Source of the DNA: Dermatophagoides farinae
Taxonomy: Eukaryota; Arthropoda; Arachnida; Sarcoptiformes; Pyroglyphidae
NCBI RefSeq assembly: GCF_024713945.1
Contig: NC_134685.1
Coordinates: forward strand, 2,351,001-2,415,000
Reading direction: 5' to 3'
DNA: 64,000 bases
A program made the translations under genes and the position numbers. Shown one piece after another: positions 55,801-64,000 of the stretch. How positions within the stretch are numbered: the stretch's first letter is position 1; the number at the start of each line of letters is the position of its first letter. The notes under the pieces were generated by a model, which was given only the letters and a program-made list of their open reading frames with translations, searched no databases and was not told the DNA's origin.

Positions 55801-56865
55801 CAATGCATAAAAAAAACAAAAAATTTAATCGGATCATTCGGTTATTTTGAAAATCATATGTCAAATTCATCATAATCATCATCGTCATCATCATGACCCA
55901 TTACTTATTCATTTTATTTCAAACTTATCGATGGATTTTATACACACAAAAAAAACATCAATAATCATCTTTCGAAAGTTTTTTGTTGCTGTTTTTTTTC
56001 AGCAAACAGAAAAAACTTTTATTCATCATTCAGTTAATACGATAATGAAATAATGGAAGTTAGTGGAAATCGATACTTTTTTTTCCACACAGACACAAAA
56101 CCAGGTATGCATCATCATCATCGTTGCTGTTGTTTTTTTTTTTGCTTGTCAGTGTCGGTGATGACAAATGTTTAAATTTTTTTTCCAATTTTCAATTTCA
56201 AAAAAAAGAGACTTAAATCTAGTTATAAAAACAGCCTGTTCTCTCTCAAGTGTGTGACCAACAATCAACCCAAAACGAGATGCCGATTATGTGCTGATGC
56301 AGGATGTTTTTTTTTTACGATTTTCAATCAATATATCAGTGGTGTGATGGACATGACACCTTTGGTTTCATTTCATTTCATTTTTACAACGCTAGATTTC
56401 AACTTTAAGATTTTTTCTTTTTTTTACTTCATTCAAACACACACGTACACACACACAAGCAGAGAGTTTTCAATTATAGATCTTATGTTTATTATTATTA
56501 TATAAAGATGCTGTATGCCAGATGGTTTTCACAACATTTCATCAGATTTTTATTTTTTTTCCACATCTTTCAATGTAAATTATATAGGCAAGATTATCAT
56601 TTTAATGCACACATAACACACACATACATACCTAGATGAAGTTTTTATATAAATAAATAGACAGGTGTAGATTTCATCATCAATTTCATTTCTTCTTGAT
56701 TACCATCATCATCGTTATTTTTTTTTTTTTTTGACTCTTTATTGTTTTTTCTTGCAATTCAATTTATGATTATCGTTGATTTTGATTTTGATTTTTTTTT
56801 TTGCTATAGAAATCCATGTAAATTGGCGTTAACAACAACATGATGGTTTGATGATGATGATCATA

Positions 56866-56946
56866 ATGAGTGTTGATCTTAGTGATCACCACTCATCATT
56901 TACCTTTTTTTTGTGTGCCGCACCTCTTTTCAGAGGTCTTTTTTTT
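56866..56946 (+). other. Two tandem hairpins followed by T8
   Basis: Hairpin 1 (56866-56896): ATGAGTG pairs with CACTCAT, one mismatch, then TGATC pairs with GATCA around a TTAGT loop. Hairpin 2 (56922-56937): ACCTCT-TTTC-AGAGGT, a perfect 6-bp stem with a 4-nt loop, followed after one base by eight T, as at a Pol III terminator. No A/B box or known snRNA motif is visible. It could be the end of a small RNA or just inverted repeats. Confidence 0.3.
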
Positions 56947-57840
56947 ATCATTTTATCGAAATTTTATCAAATGACCAATTCGATGCTAATGTTTTAATGG
57001 TTATAATATTGAGCGGTATTTTTCATTTCTTCATTTCTTGTCACTCGTACACCTGTGTGTGGATCAGTCTTTTTTTGGAAAATTGACAAGAAACAAAACA
57101 AAAAAAAATTTCTAGATTATCAAATTAAATTAAGAGATGCAATTTCTTTATCTCTCAATGTGTGTGTTTGTGTGTATTTTTTTATGATTCAAAACATTCA
57201 ATCACCATAAAGTAAGTGAATGGTGGTATATCATTTTATTACATGATGGTGTGTGTGTGTGTGTGTCGATGATTGAATAACAGAAACAGCCAAAAATTAA
57301 GTGTCAAAGTTTGATACTTTTGTTGTTGATGAAATGTTATCAAATCTGATGATGAAAAATATTATAAATTCAACAACGTCGTCGTCGTTGTTGTTGTTGT
57401 GAAGAATTTAAATATTTATCTTTAGTTGTTTCGTTTTCATTTTATTATGATCATCATCTCCATTACAGATGCACACATACACACACACACAACATTGTTG
57501 TTGGCTATCGGGTGTGTGATTATACTGTGATATAAAAAAAAAAATAAATAATGAAAAACGAATGACTGTCGAACAATTTCATGATGATTAAATGAAGAGT
57601 TTGGCGAATGAATTCGATTCTCTCTCTTGTTTCATCTGGAAGAATATAAAAAAAGGCAAAAAAAAAAAAAATAAATAAAGACATTAAAATCGAAAAAAAA
57701 ATCCAGGTAAAGTTAAAATAGGCATTAAAACATTCAATTCAACAACAACAACAACAACAAAGTTTGATACCATTGATAGGCGGCTATTGGTTTTTTGTTT
57801 CGATGCAAAACAGAGAAACACAGAGAAAAATCCTACGTAC

Positions 57841-57870
57841 CTGTGAATTTTACCGAATAAATCGAGCACT
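57841..57870 (-). CDS. Candidate 30-nt exon, low confidence
   Basis: On the minus strand, AATATTCAG|AGTGCTC ... TTCACAG|GTACGTAGG frames exactly 30 nt that reads VLDLFGKIHR in a phase 2 to phase 2 arrangement. The donor is good, the acceptor tract only fair. No partner exons were found, so this may be chance. Confidence 0.12.
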
Positions 57871-59558
57871 CTGAATATTTGTTTGGAAAAGTGCAATTTT
57901 TGTTTCTGGTTTTTTTTCTCTGTTTCGATTTAATGGCCCATCATTTGAATTTGGGCGAATTTTTTCTTTTTTTCACTGAAAAAAAAGAAAAAAAAAATCC
58001 AATATTGCAAATTGATGATAGTGGCGGTGGTGGTGGTGGTAAATCTTTATAAGATTATTATCACAAAAAAAAAATAAATCCAGTATCATTTACCGTCGAC
58101 CATCATTAAATGATGACGATTTTATTATTATTTCTGAACTGTGAATGTTTTGAATTTTTTTTTTTTTTTTTTTGCTGAGAGGATAATCGCATTGTCCATC
58201 TGTTGTCATTTGGAAAATTTTTTTTTTACTATAATAAAAAGAAAAAATTTTTCTGATTAAAACGCACACACAAACAAAGAGATTTTGATCATCATCAACA
58301 TAACCTTTGACATGGAAGAATTCCAATAATCAGGAAAATCACCCTGATGATGATGATGATGATGATATTTAGAATTCATGTTCATCATCATTATTATTAT
58401 CATCACCGTTTGTTTATTTGTGTTGATTTGATATTCTGTGATTTTTTTTTCTTCTTTGGCTAACGCGTGATTTCCATTAACAAGCCATTTTTCTCGTTCT
58501 TCATGTATAAAAATGTTTTTTTTTTGCTGTTGTAAATTGTCAAATGATGATGATGATCATGGTCCCAATTGAATGTCTTTATTATTGGCCATAAACTGAA
58601 TATATAAAATACTGGAGAGAGAGAGAGAGAGAAAATAACATTCCAAAATCACTGTTGTTATCTTTTTTTATAGATTTTTTTTTCTCTCTTTCTATAGAAA
58701 ATATTGACGCGACAATACAATTGTACAAAACACAATTTAATGTTTTTGGGTTGCTGCTGTAATCATCAATAAATTCATGATGATAATGGTGTAATTATAT
58801 TTATCACAACCGCATAACATCGTCGTCGTCGTCGCTACATAAAAAAAAATCACCATATCGATCCAGAAACAAAACAAAAAATGGAAATTATTCGAAAAAA
58901 ATAAAAAAACATTCGAATCAAAACAAAACAAAACAAATGATTCGAATCATTTTGTTTCAATCACAAATGACGTTATAATTTAATTTAGCTTTCTTTCATT
59001 TTTTTTTTCTTTAATACCCAAGTCAAGTATTTCATTTGACAATCCTTTCGTTTGTCAATTTGATCATCATCATCATCATTGTGGTTTTTTTTTGTCTGTC
59101 GGCTTGAATTTCCTCAAAAACAACAAATGAATAACACAGACAGTGATAACAACCACAACGACGATCGATCGATCGATGTGATCGAACAAATCAAACAAAT
59201 TTTCGGTTATTTTTTGATTGTTTATTGTTTAAATTTTGCATTATAAATATACAAAAATATAGTGTATGAGTGTGTATGTGTATGTGGCACGTGTCCACAA
59301 TGAAAAATTGGAACAAAAGGATCCGACATGAATTTTGTTTCTGTGTCTGATATCTCTATGAAATGATTTAGATTTATAGTGAAATCAAAACAAATTCAAT
59401 ACCACCACAACCACCACCACCACCATGATCATCCATTTATCCGACAAACAAAACACAAAACAAAACAAACGAGCTGAAATTTATCGAATTTATAATATAA
59501 ACACACACACACACACACACACATACAGAATGATAATGATAATGAAAATTACCAGCAG

Positions 59559-59562
<4 letters not shown>

Positions 59563-59590
<28 letters not shown>
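59563..59590. repeat. A28 homopolymer
   Basis: An unbroken run of 28 A following two CAG triplets. It may be unstable in assembly, or the tail of an old retroposed copy, but no target-site duplication or source gene is visible. Confidence 0.85.
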
Positions 59591-60964
59591 CGCAACGCAT
59601 TCCACAAACAAATAAACAAATGAATAATGATAACATTAGAAAATCTATTCAAATACATTGTAAATGTATATGAATATAAATTAAACAGAATCTCAAATTG
59701 AAATTCTGTTGTTGTTGGCAAAACAAAAGAAATAATAATAATCATCATCATCATTATATTAAAATACCGCCCTTTGACCTTTATCTATTTTTTTTGTTTT
59801 TGTTTGTTTGTTTGTTTGTTTGTGTGATTTATCAAAAGGGGGTGGAATAATTTTTTTTTGTTTTTCGTTTTTGTTTTTTTTTGTTTTTGTTTTCATCATC
59901 ACAAATGTCGGCAAACTTTGACCTTTGGATTTCTTTTTTTTTCTATTCTTCATTGACATTTGATCTTTTGATTGGAAAGAGAAAAAAATTTTTTTTTTCT
60001 TCAGCTAACGGGAATTTCATTTCATATTAGATTTTATGGTTTTTTACGGTTTTTTTTACAAAATTTTTTTTTTTTTTTTTTTTTTGTTGCCTGAATTGTC
60101 GTCGTCAATACTTGCTGCTGTTTGGTTAATGAAGGTAGGAATTTAGGTCAGATTTTTGGCCATTTCAAATGATCATCACCATGATGATGATTATGAACGG
60201 TGATAACCAATGGCAAGTATTTATTGTGATCATAGAAAAGAATTTTTCATTTTATAATGGCTTCATCATCATCATCATCATTCTTTTTTTTTATTGATCC
60301 TGAAAATAACATTTTTTTTTTGGCTGTCTTTGAGGTAATAAAAAAAACCCCTCTGGTCCCTTTTATATATATATTTAGGTCAAAAATAAATTTTTTTAAA
60401 AAGTAAAAAAAAAATAACCAAGTAAGCCACATATGAATATGTTGACTGATTTTTTCCTCTATGCATGTGTATGTGTGTGTGTGTGTGTGGTTAATCACAT
60501 TTGACATTGGCCGACATGATGATGATGATGATGATTATTTTTTTTCTTTGTTTGGTTTATTGACCTAATTGGTCACTATAGTTGAAAAAAACGATAGGGT
60601 AAAATGAAAAAGGTCCAATGAAAAAACATTGTGCCCTATGGGCGAGATAGTAATCATTAGTCTGTTTCATGACATACACATACACACACAAGTCAAAGAA
60701 CCAAGTAAGAAATAAAAACAAGAAAATCGATTATTATCAAGATCATGATGATGATGATGACATGGAACATGGTAGCCCATTGAATCACATTGACTTTTTA
60801 TTGCAATTTTTTTTTCTTCTGGACCAAATATTGGCTGGCTCTGTGTGTGTGTGTGTGTATGCCTGTTTGTTGTTGTTGTTGGTTGTTTCGTTGTTGTTGT
60901 TGTTGTAATTAAGACATTTTTTTCCACTTGTTTTCGACAATTTTTATGCTAGTTTTTTTTCCAC

Positions 60965-60995
<31 letters not shown>

Positions 60996-61106
60996 AAAAT
61001 TTCTGCTTTCAACACTGCCGACTTTGATGGAATATTCAAAAGAATTTTTCTGATTTGAAATCAAGTGAAACGAATTTGTCAAAATTCAACAATTCTTTGG
61101 ATGGAA

Positions 61107-61141
<35 letters not shown>

Positions 61142-63972
61142 TGCATGTGTTTTTATTACCAAGGTTTTTATGTTTCTTTGAATGAAAAAAATATTTTTTT
61201 TTTCAGCAACGAAAAATATGAATATCTGTGGTATATGACCATCATCATCATCATCATATGACATAATGTGTGGTAACCAGTCGGCTGATGACAATAATTT
61301 TTTTTCCATATATATGACCATGTCATATAATTTTCATATTTTTTTTTGGCCATGGGCAAAATGAAATTTTGGTGAAAATTTGACAGCAAGATCTGTGTTT
61401 GTGTGTGTATTTGATTATAAATGATTCTGGATTCTGATTGTGTGTGTGCATGTGTGGATGCAAATTTCAGATAAATGAATTTTTTTTTTTCGTTGAATTA
61501 AATCGATTTAAATGTATCAATTTGAATTGAATTGAATGAAGAAAACAACCGGGATAGAGTGAGAGAGAATTCTGATTTGACAATGACAGAAAAGAAAAAT
61601 GTGAGCAAAAAGAGGTTATTGAAGTTTTTAAACTTTTTTTCGTTTTGAAAATTAAATTATCTCGGATATATAAAAAAAAGGATGGTGGCAGTGGTGGTGA
61701 TCACCATATAAACATACATTTTTGGATCATTAGTTGGGCCTAATGGAGTTTAGCTTTTTGGCTTGATTGAATCGAATTGAATGGATTCAAAATGAAATGG
61801 TATGGATTTTGGTTTCCATTCACTTTTTAAATTTCATTTCATTTTTTTTTTGTTGTTGATCGTTTTAAGCCATTATTATCATTGTTGGATGGAAAAAAAA
61901 AATTTTTTTTTTGTTTGAATCGATTAATCTCGTCTGTTTATCGAGTATATATGGATCCTGAGATGGATTCATTTTAAAGTTTTTTTTTTATTTGCCGCTG
62001 CCGTTACCGAAAAAAAAACATCGATTAAATCGATGATTTATAACCATCGGATAATACCGATGAACGAATTAATCGATTGTTGTTGTTATTATAATATCGA
62101 TGGTTTAAAAACTTATTCTGGCCATAAACATTGGGTGAAAATAGCTAGAGATAGAGAAAAAAAAATCAATTAAGAGAAAACAAAACGAGAAAATTTAATC
62201 TTTTCTACTGTGAAAAAAAATGAAAACAATAAAATAAACATTAAGAAGATTTAGGATGATGATGAAGAAACGATGAATCATCCATCGAGACTCTGATGAT
62301 GATGATAATGATCCACAAGAACAACAAAACACAATAGAACAGGGAGAAACAAAAAAAAATCATTAAATCAAACGATTAAAACAGAACAGTATCGGTTAAT
62401 CATCATCATCATCATCAGGTGTTGATGACAACAACAACCACAACCACAACAACAACAACAACGATCATCATCATTGAAAAAACAGCAGGATACAACGAGT
62501 TAAACGTAGCGTTTACCACCACAATCGACACACACCAAGAGAGTGAAAGATTTGGCTGCCAGAATAAAAATCGGATTTTGTTCAACAGCAGCAAAATTTC
62601 AAGAATTAACTTTTTCTAGTGTGGCCACCCACCAAAAAAAATAAGAATTGCTGATTTAATGGTGATGATGATGATTATTATCATTAACGATAATTTGTTG
62701 TTGTTGTTGTTGTTTTTTCCATGTAGAATCATCATGAGATAGAGAAAGATGAATAAATTTGGTTAAAAACAACAATTAAATTCATCTATTATATCCACAG
62801 ATTCTGTGGTGAAAATAATTCCAATTTCAGATGAAACAGATGCCCAAAAAAAAACTTTACCACTTCGGTATTCTTCAAATTTTTTTTCCACAAACTTTAT
62901 TCTGAATTTCCGTTGTTGTTGTTGTTGTTATTGTTGTTGAACATCAGTTTTTTTTCTCTCATTCATTAAATATTTGTTTTCACATGTTTGCAAACCTACA
63001 CACTTCAGATGTAATGTTCACACTGTAAAAGATGTGAAAAAAAAGAATCCGTCAGAATTTATTGATGCACTTGAAATGCAATACATGGTTTTAATATTGT
63101 ATCATTTTACAGCCATCATGATGATGGATGTTGAGTACGATTCGATTGATTGAACGAGAACCGAAAGAATCCATTGTATCCTTTTTTTTTAGTTTGGTTT
63201 TGAAATTATTAAATTCAAATTAAACACTGGAATTGTAAAAAAAAAACTTGAAAAATTTGCAATTCTAAATTCTAACAAAAAACAAAAATTATTCTCAAAC
63301 AAACAAGAATCGTTCTCTCTCTCTCTCTCACTCTCTCTTGTGGTTTTTAAATTGATCTAATTTGAATTTGATGTCTGTGTCTGTCTGTGTGTGTGTATTC
63401 TGTAATTTTTTTTTTGCTGTTTGCTGTATTTGATTGCCAGGTGTGAATCGTTTGTATTTTTTTTCTTGGTTTTGATTTCCTTTCATTTTATTGGCAGATG
63501 TTACACGGGTAGCATTTTGTTTGTTTTTTCTTTTTTTTTCGATTAGCATCATCATTTTTAATTTCAATTTCCTTTTAATTTCAACTTTTCAATTTTAAGA
63601 TCTGTCTGTGTGTGAGTGTGTGTGTGTGCTTGTGTGTCGATGATAACCACACACATAAAGGTCAAATGTCAACGAAATTTTTAAATCTGATTAAATGGTT
63701 TGTTGTTTTCTGTTTAGATACCATTTTCAACATTTAATTAGTCTGATGACCAATCATCATCATCATCATTATGGACATCAGATCAGATCAGAAAAAAAAA
63801 TTAAATTTGATTTCGGATATTGAAAACCGAAACCCATAAATAAATTGCAATCACAAAATCTTTTTTTTTTTTTTTTTTTGGTTCATCTCTCACTTTTCTT
63901 ATTTGTTTCAATGTGTTTAATGTTTACATTGCAATTTCCAATCAAACCAACTTTTTCTTTCGCTGTTTTTAG

Positions 63973-64000
63973 TCACACTATCACCACCACCACCACACTG
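63973..64000 (+). CDS. Start of an internal exon running off the right edge
   Basis: A textbook 3' splice site (CTTTTTCTTTCGCTGTTTTTAG) precedes TCACACTATCACC and a CCA run. One frame reads T-L-S-P-P-P-P-H, another H-T-I-T-T-T-T-T, another S-H-Y-H-H-H-H. Only 28 nt are inside the window, so the frame and product are unknown. It implies a plus-strand gene with an intron in the 53-64 kb region. Confidence 0.3.

Larger units (their letters stand above)
52577..63972. other. Non-coding region, probably intergenic or a long intron
   Basis: Over 11 kb of simple repeats: (TCA)n at 52809-52837, (TTG)n at 52925-52951, (GT)n near 57250 and 61108-61137, T22 near 60066-60085, and a GATC run near 59163. 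No conserved protein is seen. Two items stand out and are listed separately: a hairpin pair at 56866-56946 and a possible 30-nt minus-strand exon at 57841-57870. If the acceptor at 63971 is real, at least the right end is intron. Confidence 0.55.

Noticed and set aside
56922-56937. Histone mRNA 3' stem-loop
   Set aside because: The stem length and UUUC loop fit, but the two outer base pairs differ from the conserved GG-CC pairs, the flanks do not match, and no histone gene is nearby.
59563-59590. Poly-A tail of a retrotransposon insertion
   Set aside because: No reverse-transcriptase coding sequence, source gene or flanking duplication is visible next to the A28 run.

Overview
This window looks like nuclear DNA of a compact, AT-rich arthropod, most likely an acariform (astigmatan, dust-mite-like) mite. 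The recognisable genes are split by very short GT-AG introns (57-60 bp in several cases). Proteins carry runs of Asp, Asn, Gln, His, Ser and Thr encoded by GAT, AAT, CAA, CAT, TCA and ACA repeats. Non-coding DNA is packed with (TGA)n, (CAA)n, (CA)n, (GA)n and poly-A/T tracts. The taxon is an inference from style and protein content; no diagnostic rRNA or mitochondrial sequence is present. Bacterial features (operons, Shine-Dalgarno sites, CRISPR, IS elements) are absent.

Left third (1-29.9 kb). This is mostly non-coding. On the minus strand there are three isolated, credible first coding exons (611-1008, 13773-13822, 19177-19262), each with an ATG and a good splice donor. All three can end in the same codon phase (phase 2). 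The simplest reading is one large minus-strand gene with alternative promoters whose shared exons lie beyond the left edge. Several weaker exon candidates are scattered in between.

Middle (29.9-46.9 kb). Five plus-strand genes follow one another: a BTB-BACK-Kelch protein most like KLHL10 (five exons, 804 aa), an unrecognised secreted Ser/Asn/Gln-rich protein (two exons), a class A neuropeptide-type GPCR (two coding exons, 515 aa), a large acidic low-complexity protein with a MIF4G-like C-terminal region (three exons, 857 aa), and a secreted or anchored Pro/Thr-rich protein with a Cys-rich domain (three exons, 410 aa).

Ubiquitin-proteasome cluster (46.9-51.4 kb). The minus-strand gene for anaphase-promoting complex subunit 4 (three exons, 1064 aa) lies tail-to-tail, 50 bp apart, with the Cys-rich gene. 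It lies head-to-head, 250 bp apart, with the proteasome alpha-6 gene (PSMA6, two exons, 244 aa). The APC/C tags cell-cycle proteins for destruction by the 26S proteasome, so the shared upstream region joins two genes of one pathway. A secreted trypsin-like protease (two exons, 334 aa) follows on the plus strand.

Right part (52.6-64 kb). No gene is convincing here. It holds simple repeats, a pair of tandem hairpins followed by T8 near 56.9 kb, a possible 30-nt exon, and a good 3' splice site at the right edge that probably opens an exon of a plus-strand gene continuing outside the window.

No novel multi-gene system is evident. The most unusual items are the possible alternative-promoter locus on the left, the divergent APC4/PSMA6 pair, the degenerate KLHL10-like protein and the hairpin pair.
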